In this document: piece by piece, positions 8,062 through 18,365 of the stretch
Numbering within the stretch: position 1 is the stretch's first letter
How the letters are laid out: every line of letters starts with the position of its first letter
NCBI GenBank assembly: GCA_947169245.1
Contig: CAMVPA010000016.1
Coordinates: forward strand, 1-64,000
Source of the DNA: an uncultured Prevotellaceae bacterium
Lineage (GTDB): Bacteria > Bacteroidota > Bacteroidia > Bacteroidales > Bacteroidaceae
DNA length: 64,000 nucleotides
Reading direction: 5' to 3'
Program-made: the position numbers and the translations under genes
The notes under the pieces: generated by a model
What the model was told of the DNA's origin: nothing
What the model saw: only the letters and a program-made list of their open reading frames with translations
Databases searched by the model: none

Positions 8062-10062
8062 TTAGCGATAGCGCTTGATGAGGTTGTAGGCGGTGTAGAG
8101 GCCCATCTCGCCGGCTTTGCTGAGGTCGGCTACGCCTGCTTCCTTCTGGTCGGCAAAGATACGGCAGAGGCCGCGGTTGTACCAGGCTTCGGCCATATGG
8201 GCATCGAGCTCCAGGGCACGCGTATAGTCGTCGATGGCGCGGGCGTAGTCCTTGCGGTAGGCGTAGAGGGTAGCACGGTTATAATAAAGGTAGGCGTTCT
8301 GAGGGTCGAGACGCAGGGCCTGGCTGAGGTCGCCGAGGACATTGGCGGTCTTCATGTCGATGTTGGTACCCTCGGAGGCATGGAACTGGTTCTGCTTGGC
8401 CTGACAGACGGCTCGCTGCCAGAGGGCGAGGACTGAGGTGCTGTCAATCTGGAGATAGGTGCTGAAGTCGTCGATGGCACTCTCGAAGTTCTGCAGTTCG
8501 CTGTAGGCGACGGCACGGAGGAAGAGGGGAATGGTGACCGGCGATGTCTGGGTGGTCTGACCGATGACCGTGCTGAGCGAGTCGATGTAGGCGAAGGTGG
8601 TGGAGGGGGAAGATTGAGGGGTGGAAGGCGACGGGTGAAGGGTGCTGACATAGAGCGGACGCTGGCCAGACTGGTGGTTGAAGGCCTCGACGTTGCGATC
8701 GTAGGCGACGTCGGTACGCACGCCACCGACAGCGGGCTGGAACGTGAGTCCGAACATGGGCAGCAGCGTCTCCTCGGTCTTGTGGTTCTGGACGCGGCCA
8801 CGGTACTCGCTCTTGTACTCGTGCTCTACCTCCTGCTCGTCGGCCACGACCAGCTGGTTGTACTTCTCCATATCCTCATCGCTGCGACGGCGCATCTGGA
8901 GGCTGTTCAGACGGGGCTGTTTCTTGCCGTAGCGCTTGTCCATCTGGGCCTTGAGGATGCGGAACTCGTCGAGCTCGGCCTGACGCGTTTGTCCCATGCG
9001 GCGGTAGCAGTCGGCACGGTGCTGGAGTCCGAACCAGAAATTGGGGAACTCGTCGATGACCTTCGAATAGTCGCGCACGGCACCACGCAGGTCGCCCGTC
9101 TGCTCAAGAAGCAGGGCGCGGTTGAAGAGCGCCATGAGGTTGTCTGGCTCCAGCTTCAGGACGAAGTCGAAGTCCTCGATGCCGCGGTTGTCGTCGCCCA
9201 CCTGTGCACGCAGCAGACCGCGGTTGTAGTGGCCGAGGAAGTTGTTGGGGTCAATGTCGAGGGCAGTGTCGTAGTCGGCCATCGCACCACGCAGGTTGTT
9301 CTGATTGAAACGTGCCAGAGCGCGGTTGATGTAGCTGCCCACATGGCGCGGCAGCAGGTGGATGGTCTTATCGAGAAACTGCTCGGCATCCTTCCACTCA
9401 CGGCGTGCAAGGCTGATGACAGAGCGGCCTGCCCAGGTCTCACCATCGTAGGGGTCAATCTCCAAGGCGCGGTCGAAAGAGGCAATGGCGCTGGCGGTGT
9501 CCTTCTGCAGCAGATAGACCTCACCACGAATGGCATGACCGCGGGCGTAGCCCGACCAACGGGTGAGTATCGTGTCGAGCTGAAGCTGGGCAAGTTCGTA
9601 GTTCTTGTCCTGGATGTGACAGAGCACGCGGTTGTGCCACATGCCCTGATTGACAGGGTCGAAGCGTAAAGCCGCAGAATAGTCGGCAGCCGCCTCACTG
9701 TAGCGCTGCTGACGGATGCGGCAGATGGCACGCAGCTCGTAGATGTTGGTGACGTAGGGATTGCGCCGCTGGGCCTCGTTGCAGTCGGCCTCGGCGCCGG
9801 CGAAGTCATCGAGATAGAACTTGGCAACGCCGCGGTAGAACCATGGCTCGTAGAGATAGGGCTTGGCGGCTATTGCCTGATTGAAATACTGCATGGAGAG
9901 GACATAGTCCTCGAAGTAGAGCGCCGACCGTCCCACGTTGATGAGGCGGTCGATGTTGTACTGGGCATAGGCGGGTGATAGGTGTTTGGTGATGGGTGAT
10001 AGTTGAGACATCACCATCAAAAATAACAATTTCGAAGTCCTGAACCTGTACATAGCCATCAC
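8062..10062 (-). CDS. TPR-repeat protein
   Basis: Repeated 34-aa units (e.g. NNFLGHYNRGLLRAQVGDDNRGIEDFDFVLKLEPDN). Confidence 0.9.
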   Translation of the reverse strand: MMAMYRFRTSKLLFLMVMSQLSPITKHLSPAYAQYNIDRLINVGRSALYFEDYVLSMQYFNQAIAAKPYLYEPWFYRGVAKFYLDDFAGAEADCNEAQRRNPYVTNIYELRAICRIRQQRYSEAAADYSAALRFDPVNQGMWHNRVLCHIQDKNYELAQLQLDTILTRWSGYARGHAIRGEVYLLQKDTASAIASFDRALEIDPYDGETWAGRSVISLARREWKDAEQFLDKTIHLLPRHVGSYINRALARFNQNNLRGAMADYDTALDIDPNNFLGHYNRGLLRAQVGDDNRGIEDFDFVLKLEPDNLMALFNRALLLEQTGDLRGAVRDYSKVIDEFPNFWFGLQHRADCYRRMGQTRQAELDEFRILKAQMDKRYGKKQPRLNSLQMRRRSDEDMEKYNQLVVADEQEVEHEYKSEYRGRVQNHKTEETLLPMFGLTFQPAVGGVRTDVAYDRNVEAFNHQSGQRPLYVSTLHPSPSTPQSSPSTTFAYIDSLSTVIGQTTQTSPVTIPLFLRAVAYSELQNFESAIDDFSTYLQIDSTSVLALWQRAVCQAKQNQFHASEGTNIDMKTANVLGDLSQALRLDPQNAYLYYNRATLYAYRKDYARAIDDYTRALELDAHMAEAWYNRGLCRIFADQKEAGVADLSKAGEMGLYTAYNLIKRYR

Positions 10063-10072
10063 CTAACAGCCA

Positions 10073-10633
10073 TCACCTTCTAACCGGTTTCGTCTTGTAG
10101 CCGCAGCGATAGCGGCCCAGGGTCAGCGCCTTGAGCTTGCTCTTGATGAGCTGACGGCGCAGGGGCGAGATGCGGTCGATGAACATGTGACCGTCAAGAT
10201 GGTCGAACTCGTGCTGCATGACACGGGCGAGATAGCCCTCGACCCACTCGTCGTGCTGCTGGAACTGCTCGTCCTGCCACTGCACATGGATGCGCGTAGG
10301 ACGCTCCACCTTCTCGTGGATGGCGGGCAGCGACAGACAGCCTTCTTCGCTGGAGTCAGTCTTTCTGTCGTCTTTCTCGATGATGTGGGGGTTGATGAAC
10401 ACCTGACGGAAGCCCTTGTATTCAGGCATGTCGTCGCTGAGCACGTCGAGGTCGATGACCACCAGACGGATGGCGCGGCCTATCTGCGGAGCAGCCAGTC
10501 CGATGCCTTCGCTCTCGGCCAGCGTCTCCCACATGTCGCTGATGAGCGGCTGGAGTTCGGGATAGTCAGGGGTAATGTCTTCGGCCACCTTGCGGAGCAC
10601 CGGCTGGCCATATATATAAATAGGTAGAATCAT
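10073..10633 (-). CDS. def: peptide deformylase
   Basis: [28 protein letters not shown] motifs. Confidence 0.97.
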   Translation of the reverse strand: MILPIYIYGQPVLRKVAEDITPDYPELQPLISDMWETLAESEGIGLAAPQIGRAIRLVVIDLDVLSDDMPEYKGFRQVFINPHIIEKDDRKTDSSEEGCLSLPAIHEKVERPTRIHVQWQDEQFQQHDEWVEGYLARVMQHEFDHLDGHMFIDRISPLRRQLIKSKLKALTLGRYRCGYKTKPVRR

Positions 10634-10671
10634 ACTTTAGAGATGAGAGATGAGAGGTGAGAAGTAAGAGT

Positions 10672-11085
10672 TCACTTTCTTGAACGCATGTAGTCCTCGA
10701 GGATGATGGTAGCCGAGATTTCGTCGACCAGCGCCTTGTCTTGACGGGCCTTGCGGCGCAGACCGCCGTCAATCATCGCCTGATGGGCAATCACCGAGGT
10801 GAAGCGTTCGTCATAGAACTCGATAGGGACGTCGGGGACGGCCTTGCGCCAGCGGTTGACAAACTGCTGCACCCGTGCCAGATTCTCGCTGGGCTGCCCA
10901 TTGGGCTGCCGCGGTTCGCCGATGACGATGCGCTCTACGGGTTCGCGGGCGATGTAGGCTTTCAACCAGTCAAAGAGTTCAGAAGTAGAGACAGTCGCCA
11001 ACCCTCCGGCAATGAGCTGCAGAGGGTCGGTGACTGCCAGTCCGGTACGCTTCTTACCGTAGTCGATGGATAATATCCGGGCCAA
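10672..11085 (-). CDS. ruvX: YqgF/RuvX Holliday junction resolvase-like protein
   Basis: ILSIDYGKKRTGLAVTDP, FYDERFTS motifs. Confidence 0.95.
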   Translation of the reverse strand: MARILSIDYGKKRTGLAVTDPLQLIAGGLATVSTSELFDWLKAYIAREPVERIVIGEPRQPNGQPSENLARVQQFVNRWRKAVPDVPIEFYDERFTSVIAHQAMIDGGLRRKARQDKALVDEISATIILEDYMRSRK

Positions 11086-11090
11086 GGCTC

Positions 11091-11594
11091 TTACTGTTTG
11101 AAGAGCAACCAGGCACCCTGATAGGTAGCACGCAGTGCGTCGCGGCTGTTGATGGCATCGGCCTTGTTGTCGAACGTGGTAGCGATGACACGGAACCAGG
11201 CACCGTCGACAGCATCCTTACGAACGACCTGAGCGTCGAAGCCCTTGTCACGGAGCTGCTGCTGCAGTCCCTCGGCGTTAGCCTGACCCTTGAACGAGCC
11301 AACGACGACGCTGTAGGTCTTCAGACCGGCACCGTTGACCACCTGAACATTCTCGGCACGTACATCCTTGTCGGGAGTAGCCACAGTTGTCTGGGTGGCG
11401 GGCTGTGTCTGGACGGGCGTCACGACGGCAGCAGGGGTGGTAGCGGGAGTGGTGGGCTGCTGCACCTGCTGGGCAGCTTCCTGCGACTTAGCCTTCTCGT
11501 AGGCCTTCTTGTAAGCGCTCTCACTGCTCTTTCCACAACTTGCAAATACCATTGCGAGGCTCAAGCCTGCGCACAATACCATGTACTTTTTCAT
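11091..11594 (-). CDS. SPOR-domain lipoprotein
   Basis: Lipoprotein signal (MVFASCG); C-terminal SYSVVVGSFKGQANAEGLQQQLRDKG. Confidence 0.85.
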   Translation of the reverse strand: MKKYMVLCAGLSLAMVFASCGKSSESAYKKAYEKAKSQEAAQQVQQPTTPATTPAAVVTPVQTQPATQTTVATPDKDVRAENVQVVNGAGLKTYSVVVGSFKGQANAEGLQQQLRDKGFDAQVVRKDAVDGAWFRVIATTFDNKADAINSRDALRATYQGAWLLFKQ

Positions 11595-11852
11595 AATTTC
11601 CTGTGTTTATAATGAATGATTTGTTATCGTTATCGTCGGATGACAGCGCGAAATTACAAAAACTTACGCGAAAAGCCGCCATTTTGCTGCCTAAACTTTG
11701 TTAAATGAAGGAAATCTAACCTTTTTAACAAAAAATGACAGGCGAAAAGCGCGGTTTTGCAAAACTTTTCCGTATCTTTGCCGTGACGAAAGCGGACAAC
11801 CGTCTACTTTCACACGAAGAAACAGTATTAACTCACTTAATAAGCAAGAACT

Positions 11853-12065
11853 ATGAAAAGTTTAGGTTACATTGGCGCCTTCCTTGGCGGAGCCATCGCC
11901 GGCGCAGCTCTCGGAATCCTTGTTGCACCAGAGAAAGGTCAGGAGACTCGTGTAAAGATTACTGATGCTGTCGAGGACTTCCTCAAGAAGCACAACATCA
12001 AGCTCAGCCGTAAGGAAGTGGGCGACCTCGTGGACGACATCCAGGACGTGACTGATGAGGAATAA
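11853..12065 (+). CDS. YtxH domain protein
   Basis: LGYIGAFLGGAIAGAALGILVAPEKGQETRVKI. Confidence 0.85.
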   Translation: MKSLGYIGAFLGGAIAGAALGILVAPEKGQETRVKITDAVEDFLKKHNIKLSRKEVGDLVDDIQDVTDEE

Positions 12066-12128
12066 TCAGAGGTAAGAGGTGAGAGGTAAGAGATGAGAGG
12101 TAAGAGATGAGAGGTAAGAGGTAAGAAC

Positions 12129-12479
12129 ATGCTGTCGAGCGATAAGAATGTGGAGACCATAGCGCAGCTGGTGGAGGTGCTGAAGCACTACCTCGGGCTG
12201 CAGAAAGAGTACCTGAAGCTGGACGTCATCGACAAGGTGGTTCGGCTTCTGACGGCGGCGGCGCTGGCGGTCGTCTTCTTCCTGCTGGTCATCGCCGTCA
12301 TGCTGTTCCTCTCGCTGGCTCTGGCCCAATGGCTCGGCACGTTCATAGGGCTGGCAACGGCCTACCTCATCGTGGCCGCCCTGCATCTGCTCCTGCTGAT
12401 ACTGGTCTTCGCCTACCGCAAACCGTGGATAGAAAAACCGCTGGTCAAGATACTGGCCGGCATCCTTATGAGTCAATAA
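12129..12479 (+). CDS. phage-holin-family (DUF1469-like) membrane protein
   Basis: Two TM helices, follows the YtxH gene. Confidence 0.7.
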   Translation: MLSSDKNVETIAQLVEVLKHYLGLQKEYLKLDVIDKVVRLLTAAALAVVFFLLVIAVMLFLSLALAQWLGTFIGLATAYLIVAALHLLLLILVFAYRKPWIEKPLVKILAGILMSQ

Positions 12480-12483
12480 GCCT

Positions 12484-12750
12484 ATGCCCGGACTTCCCGT
12501 ACAAAAAGCAGCCGCGCCGACCTACCACACCTTAGAGGAGATCAGGCAGCGCAAAGAGCAGCTCACCGAAGAGCTGCAAAAGGACAACACGCAGTTCTCC
12601 ACACTGTGGAACAAGCTGTTTGTCAAACGTAAGGACGTCTCGAAAGGGGAGTTTATTGCCAGCATGGTGACCAACAGCATCACTGCCATCGACGCGTTCC
12701 TGCTGGTGCGCAAGCTACTGAAGAACTACCGCAGCATCTTCCGTCGCTGA
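12484..12750 (+). CDS. hypothetical protein in YtxH operon
   Basis: 88-aa ORF starting 5 nt downstream of the previous gene. Confidence 0.75.
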   Translation: MPGLPVQKAAAPTYHTLEEIRQRKEQLTEELQKDNTQFSTLWNKLFVKRKDVSKGEFIASMVTNSITAIDAFLLVRKLLKNYRSIFRR

Positions 12751-12762
12751 CAGGCGCCGCAC

Positions 12763-13554
12763 TCAGACTTCTATCACCATCCCATCGTATGCCAGCTCTA
12801 TTCCAGCTGGCATTTTTTTGTTCACTTCCTCGTGCAGCCCGATGTCGTGACAGGAGTGAATGAGGAGTGTGCGCTCGGCCCCTACCCTACGGGCAAAGGC
12901 GATGGCGTCGTCGACGAGCTGATGGGAATGGTGGGGCTTGTCGAAGCGCAGGGCATTGACCACCAGCACCTTCACGTCCTTCAGGTACTGCATCTCCGAC
13001 TCGTTGATGGTCTTCATGTCGGTGATGTAGGCGAAAGAGGCGTTGGGTGACGGGTGTTGGGTGTTGGAGGTAAAGCGATAGGCGAGAATGGGCAGCTTAC
13101 CGTGCATCACCGTGAAAGGCACAACCTCAAGGTCGCCGAACATAAGCGGCTCATGGGGCCGGATCTCGTGCAGCTGGATGGCTGGCACGCCGGGATAGCG
13201 GTGCTCAGCGAAACAGTAAGGCAGCATCTCCAGCATCCCTTGACGGGCGATGGAATCAGCATAGACGTTGATTTCGCCAAACTGGCAGTAAGGCCGGATG
13301 TCGTCCATTCCGCCCATGTGGTCGTAGTGGGCGTGGGTGATGAGGATGCCGTCAATCTTGCGGAAAGGCTGTGGCAGAATCTGCTGGCGGAAGTCGGGGC
13401 CGCAGTCGATGAGCAGCCGCGTGTCGTCGGTCTCCACAAGCACTGAGCAACGGGTGCGCTTGTCCCTGGGGTCGGTGCTCTGACAGACCTCACACTGGCA
13501 CCCGATAACTGGTACGCCACACGATGTTCCTGTTCCTAAGAATACAACTTTCAT
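12763..13554 (-). CDS. MBL-fold metallohydrolase
   Basis: LGTGTSCGVPVIGCQCEVC, THAHYDHMGG motifs. Confidence 0.92.
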   Translation of the reverse strand: MKVVFLGTGTSCGVPVIGCQCEVCQSTDPRDKRTRCSVLVETDDTRLLIDCGPDFRQQILPQPFRKIDGILITHAHYDHMGGMDDIRPYCQFGEINVYADSIARQGMLEMLPYCFAEHRYPGVPAIQLHEIRPHEPLMFGDLEVVPFTVMHGKLPILAYRFTSNTQHPSPNASFAYITDMKTINESEMQYLKDVKVLVVNALRFDKPHHSHQLVDDAIAFARRVGAERTLLIHSCHDIGLHEEVNKKMPAGIELAYDGMVIEV

Positions 13555-13595
13555 GTTATTGTTAAAAACAACTCAGACAACAAAAGACAACTCTT

Positions 13596-14630
13596 TTATA
13601 TGATGTTCACCTCGGGGTGGATGTCTATGCCGAACTTCGCCTTGACATCACGTTGGATGGCCTCGCAGAGTCGGACGATTTCGCTGCCGGTGGCACCGCC
13701 ACGGTTCACCAGTACCAGCGCTTGACGGTCGTGAACGCCAGCGCGTCCCAACGAACGGCCCTTCCAGCCGCACTTGTCTATCATCCAGCCGGCAGGAATC
13801 TTTATTCTTTCAGCATCCACCACATAATGCGGCATATCAGGATACGCTGCCGCCAATTTCTCGTACTGCTCACGGCCAACGATGGGGTTCATGAAGAAGC
13901 TGCCGGCGTTGCCCGTCACCTTGGGGTCGGGCAGTTTGGCGTTGCGTATGTCGATGATTGTTTGGCGCAACTGCTGAGCCGTGGGCTCACCAATGCCCTT
14001 GCGCTCCAGCTCGGCGCGAATATTGCCGTAATCCAGATGCGGCACGAACGGCTTCGAGAGGGCGTAGGTCACATGGGTGATGAGGAAACGGTTCTTCCAG
14101 TCGTGCTTGAACCGGCTCTGCCGATAGCCGTACTGGCACTCGCCGTTGCCAACGGTGCAGGTGTTGCCTGTGGCTATCTCGACCATCGAGACAGCGACAA
14201 TAAAGTCCTTCGCCTCCACGCCGTAGGCTCCGATGTTCTGAACGGCACTGGCGCCCACGTCGCCGGGAATCAGCGACAGGTTCTCCAGACCGTAGTAGCC
14301 TGCGGCGATGCTGGCGGCCACCATGTCGTCGAACACCTCGCCGCTACCGCAGGTCATGACTGGTGAGGGGTGAGGGGTAAGGGGCGAATGGCTATTCGTA
14401 GAGAACTCATAGCCCTTAATGGCCGAGCGCACCACGATACCCTCGAAGTCCTTCGTCAGCAGCAGGTTGCTGCCGCCACCTATTATTATATAGGACTCAC
14501 CAGACGTCCTGAGAATACGAGCCACCTCGACGGCCTCGCGTTCGTCTTCGAACTCCAGGAACCGCTTGCACTTGACCTCGATGCCAAACGTGTTGTGCGC
14601 CTTCAAACTATAATCATTAATATCTGTCAT
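13596..14630 (-). CDS. murB: UDP-N-acetylmuramate dehydrogenase
   Basis: IIGGGSNLL, IPGDVGASAVQNIGAYG, GNAGSFFMNPI motifs. Confidence 0.97.
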   Translation of the reverse strand: MTDINDYSLKAHNTFGIEVKCKRFLEFEDEREAVEVARILRTSGESYIIIGGGSNLLLTKDFEGIVVRSAIKGYEFSTNSHSPLTPHPSPVMTCGSGEVFDDMVAASIAAGYYGLENLSLIPGDVGASAVQNIGAYGVEAKDFIVAVSMVEIATGNTCTVGNGECQYGYRQSRFKHDWKNRFLITHVTYALSKPFVPHLDYGNIRAELERKGIGEPTAQQLRQTIIDIRNAKLPDPKVTGNAGSFFMNPIVGREQYEKLAAAYPDMPHYVVDAERIKIPAGWMIDKCGWKGRSLGRAGVHDRQALVLVNRGGATGSEIVRLCEAIQRDVKAKFGIDIHPEVNII

Positions 14631-14646
14631 TTCTTACCTCTCACCT

Positions 14647-15507
14647 CTACGTATTCATCTTTGCCAATCGCCACTTGTCACCATGCCGGCGGAACGTCAA
14701 TTCCGTCTCAAGACCGTTGGCAATGCCACGCAGCATGAAGATCATGTGGTCGGTACGCGGCTTGCGCGGACCATAGACGATGTTGTAGATCATCTTGTGG
14801 GGCAGCTCAGGGGCAAAGGCCGGCCACGTGTCGGGCGTCAGGATGCCTTCCATCTGGGCGAAGTCGTCGTCGGGGTCGGGTCCCACAAACTGCACCGTCT
14901 CCTCCAAACTGTTCAACTGGAACAGCGAGTCGGTGACAAACTGGTGATAGAACTGCAGGAACGAGGCATTGGGGTTGGCCGACAGCGGCTGCGTGTCGAC
15001 CTCGGTCAGCATCCACGCCCCACGCAGCCGGTGGAACTGGTACTGGATGACCGCTCCCGTATTGAAGTAGATTTTCTCGACCACCGCCTCGGTCAGCGAC
15101 GTGTCGTTCATCTGGGCTTTCTCGCCCTTCGAGCCGAAGAGCAGCGTGTAATAGCCCTGACGCATGAAGAAACGCTCCATCTGCCACTCCGACCGTTGCG
15201 TCTGCGTCGTGTCGCCATTGCGCGTCACCGTCAGCGGAAACGCCACACGTTCCAGCTGTAAACGTTTGTTGGCCACGAAGTTAAACAGGAAGTCGTCGAA
15301 CAGCTCGTCAGCACTCAAAGGCATCGGCGTCTCGGTAATCAGCTGCTCCATCGTGTCAAGGACGGCGGTGTCCTGTTGAGCGGTGTCAACAGCGTCCTCG
15401 GGTGCGTCCTGCGACGCTCCTCCCGTCTGTGTCCCCTTACATGAGAGCATCAGCACCGTCAGCGCAAACATTCCGAATAGAAGCCTCCTCATAAGCCATT
15501 CTCTCAA
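14647..15507 (-). CDS. DUF4348-like lipoprotein
   Basis: Signal peptide with lipobox (VLMLSC); family call by recollection. Confidence 0.6.
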   Translation of the reverse strand: MREWLMRRLLFGMFALTVLMLSCKGTQTGGASQDAPEDAVDTAQQDTAVLDTMEQLITETPMPLSADELFDDFLFNFVANKRLQLERVAFPLTVTRNGDTTQTQRSEWQMERFFMRQGYYTLLFGSKGEKAQMNDTSLTEAVVEKIYFNTGAVIQYQFHRLRGAWMLTEVDTQPLSANPNASFLQFYHQFVTDSLFQLNSLEETVQFVGPDPDDDFAQMEGILTPDTWPAFAPELPHKMIYNIVYGPRKPRTDHMIFMLRGIANGLETELTFRRHGDKWRLAKMNT

Positions 15508-15608
15508 AATCAGCGTGCAAAATTACGAAATATTTCGCAATACATCGCTCATTATTCGGATTTTTTTTCTACCTTTGCACGCAAATTTCGAAATTACACA
15601 ATTTTGAT

Positions 15609-16667
15609 ATGATACTCGATAAGATAGACGAGCTTCTGAAAGAAGTACAGACGCTGAGTGCGAAGAACGCCGACGAGGTGGAAAAGCTTCGTCTGAAGTA
15701 CCTCAGCAAGAAGGGTGAGATTACCGCCCTGATGAACGATTTCCGTAACGTGGCTGCCGACCAGAAGAAGACGGTTGGCATGAAGATCAACGAGCTGAAG
15801 ACGCTGGCCACAGAGCGCATCAACCAGCTGCGCGAGGAGTGTGAGACGCAGGAGACGGGCGACGAGCAGATCGACCTGACACGCACCCCCTACCCCGTGA
15901 AGCTGGGCACACGCCATCCGCTGACCATCGTGACGAACGAGATTATCGACATCTTCTCGCGCATGGGTTTCGTGCTGGCCGATGGTCCCGAGGTGGAGGA
16001 CGACCTCCACGTGTTCACGAAGATGAACTTCGCCGCCGACCACCCCGCCCGCGACATGCAGGACACGTTCTTTGTCTCGCAGCATCCCAACGACGTGACG
16101 AAAAATATCCTGCTGCGCTCGCATACATCTTCGGTACAGGCCCGTGTCATGGAGAACATGCACGACGCTGACGGCAAGCTGACTGCTCCCATCCGTGTCA
16201 TCTGCCCGGGTCGCGTCTATCGCAACGAGGCCATCACGGCCCGTGCCCACTGCTTCTTCCATCAGGTTGAAGGTCTGTATATCGACAAGAACGTGTCGTT
16301 CACCGACTTGAAGCAGGTACTGCTGTCGTTCGCCAAGGAGATGTTCGGCGCCGACACGAAGATTCGTCTGCGCCCCAGTTACTTCCCCTTCACGGAGCCC
16401 AGTGCCGAGATGGACATCTCGTGCTTCATCTGCGGCGGCGAGGGTTGCGGCTTCTGCAAGCACACCGGCTGGGTAGAAATCTTAGGTTGCGGTATGGTCG
16501 ACCCGAACGTGCTCGAGCAGTGCGGCATCGACTCGACCGTCTACAGCGGCTACGCCTTCGGCATGGGTGTCGAGCGTATCACGAACCTGAAGTATCGCGT
16601 CAACGACCTGCGCCTGTTCTCTGAGAACGACACTCGTTTCCTCGAGGAGTTCGAAGCAGCTGACTAA
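15609..16667 (+). CDS. pheS: phenylalanyl-tRNA synthetase alpha subunit
   Basis: Class II motifs HPAR..DTF, RPSYFPFTEPSAE, GMGVERI. Confidence 0.97.
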   Translation: MILDKIDELLKEVQTLSAKNADEVEKLRLKYLSKKGEITALMNDFRNVAADQKKTVGMKINELKTLATERINQLREECETQETGDEQIDLTRTPYPVKLGTRHPLTIVTNEIIDIFSRMGFVLADGPEVEDDLHVFTKMNFAADHPARDMQDTFFVSQHPNDVTKNILLRSHTSSVQARVMENMHDADGKLTAPIRVICPGRVYRNEAITARAHCFFHQVEGLYIDKNVSFTDLKQVLLSFAKEMFGADTKIRLRPSYFPFTEPSAEMDISCFICGGEGCGFCKHTGWVEILGCGMVDPNVLEQCGIDSTVYSGYAFGMGVERITNLKYRVNDLRLFSENDTRFLEEFEAAD

Positions 16668-16688
16668 GACCGTAAGTACATACAAACG

Positions 16689-16721
16689 AAAAGCCCCACA
16701 CCTATCGTGTGAGGCTTTTTC
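16689..16721 (+). terminator. rho-independent terminator after pheS
   Basis: AAAAGCCcCACACctatcGTGTGaGGCTTTTT. Confidence 0.85.
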
Positions 16722-16739
16722 TTTTCCTAATTCATCATA

Positions 16740-18314
16740 TTATTTCATCTGGCCAATGCCCTTCATCATCTCGTTCATGTACTTCTCAGTGAGCTTGTTG
16801 ATGTACTTCTGCGTCTTCTGTGCAGCCTTCGAGAGCTTGCCGGTCTTGGCGTAAATCCACGTGAAGCCCTTGTTCTGCTCGGTGAAGGCATTCAGCACCT
16901 CCTTACAGGCTTTGGTATAAAAACTCTGTCGCAGTTTTGCGGGCGGGTTCAGCGCGAAGAAAGCCTTCTGGAACTCCTTGACATTCTTGTCCAAGTTCTT
17001 GTTTTGATTGAGGATGTTCTCGAATATCTGGTCGGGAATGATGCTGTTGGCGATGGCTGAGGACATATCATCTTTTATGATTTCTCCAAGAGGTCTGCAC
17101 GCCGCCTTGACTCTTTCGATACCCTCCTCAATACTTTTACCCTTGAACATCATCACTGCCTGCTGTTGCGGCGTAATGGTCTTTAGCCACGCCTCAACAT
17201 TGTCGGGTTCCTGACCCCGTGTTACCGGCACCGCTTGCGCTCCCCACTGGTTTTCGGGTTCTGCAAACTCCACACCGTCGAGAACGACGTCACCGTCAAC
17301 GTATTCAGGTATGGTGTCAGCAACCTCTTCTGTCTGGTCGTCAATGCCCCGTCTTTGCAGGTCGTTCAGCAGACTCTTGCCCGAGTAGCGACCCACACGA
17401 CGCTCGTAGTCGTTATCTGCATCGTAATAACCATTATGGGTGATGATGCGGTAGGTCTCGCCAGGCACGAAGTCGAGGTTCGTCCACAGCTGACAGAGCG
17501 AGCCGTCGGGCATTACGGTGCGGATGCGGCCGACCTTGCGCTTGTCGAGTTCTACACTGAACGAGAAACGCTTGCCCACCACAGGCATCTTAGCCACGAA
17601 GGCATCGTCGGCAACTTTGTCGAGTTCCTCGGAAGAATCGGCCATATAGACCACGTAGAGGCTGTCCGTCAGGTCTTCGCCTACTCGGCCGTCAATCCTG
17701 AACGTCTTGGTGGTGAGGTTCTGACCATCGTTGAAAATGCCTGTGCCGCCACTCATGCTCTGCTCGTAGTAGTCGGGACGCAGCGAGGTAATCTGGTAGA
17801 TGGCTCCGAGGGCCTTGCTCTTGTCTTCGTTGTACGTCCACTTGATGGCGTAGGCATCGCGCAGCTTGGGGTTCTCTGGGTTCTTGGCACACAGGAGCCA
17901 CATTTCCTCGGGTTCTTTGGCACGGATCAGGTAGCTGGTTCTCTGTCCGTTTTCGTTGACAGCGCTCAGCGAGAACGACTCCTTGTTAGTGGGAGCCAGG
18001 TGGAGCAACTGGTAAGACCTCGGTTCATCCTTCTTAAATGCCTCGGCAATGGCAGACATGTTCTGTCGCACAGTGCCGGTATTGACATTGGCCACAAAGT
18101 GGGTAATCTTGACGCTCGACTCAATCTGGTTGGTGTTAGGGTTCTTAATGACCGAGTAGACTTCGTCGGAGGGGGCCCCCCACGACTTGAGGAAGCTATA
18201 GAACAGGGCCTTGACGTTGTAAGGCGTGTTGTCAACTGTGGCCTTCTTCTGCTGGGCACTGGCGGTTAATGTTGCGCTGCAAGCAATGAGCAGCATGATG
18301 ACGATTCGTTTCAT
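16740..18314 (-). CDS. secreted hypothetical protein
   Basis: Signal peptide MKRIVIMLLIACSATLTASAQ; long ORF. Confidence 0.75.
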   Translation of the reverse strand: MKRIVIMLLIACSATLTASAQQKKATVDNTPYNVKALFYSFLKSWGAPSDEVYSVIKNPNTNQIESSVKITHFVANVNTGTVRQNMSAIAEAFKKDEPRSYQLLHLAPTNKESFSLSAVNENGQRTSYLIRAKEPEEMWLLCAKNPENPKLRDAYAIKWTYNEDKSKALGAIYQITSLRPDYYEQSMSGGTGIFNDGQNLTTKTFRIDGRVGEDLTDSLYVVYMADSSEELDKVADDAFVAKMPVVGKRFSFSVELDKRKVGRIRTVMPDGSLCQLWTNLDFVPGETYRIITHNGYYDADNDYERRVGRYSGKSLLNDLQRRGIDDQTEEVADTIPEYVDGDVVLDGVEFAEPENQWGAQAVPVTRGQEPDNVEAWLKTITPQQQAVMMFKGKSIEEGIERVKAACRPLGEIIKDDMSSAIANSIIPDQIFENILNQNKNLDKNVKEFQKAFFALNPPAKLRQSFYTKACKEVLNAFTEQNKGFTWIYAKTGKLSKAAQKTQKYINKLTEKYMNEMMKGIGQMK

Positions 18315-18365
18315 AATGGTTATGCTATGTTATTTGTTTTATTCGTAAAATTCGTATTCTACACA

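Noticed and set aside
8614-9669. Plus-strand 351-aa ORF
   Set aside because: Antisense to the TPR gene; Val/Leu-rich shadow frame with no recognisable domain.
12068-12127. gagaggtaagagatgagaggtaag tract resembling a mini repeat array
   Set aside because: Short-period microsatellite without spacers; not CRISPR.
17235-18269. Plus-strand 344-aa ORF
   Set aside because: Antisense to the secreted protein 16740-18314; no domain, no promoter.
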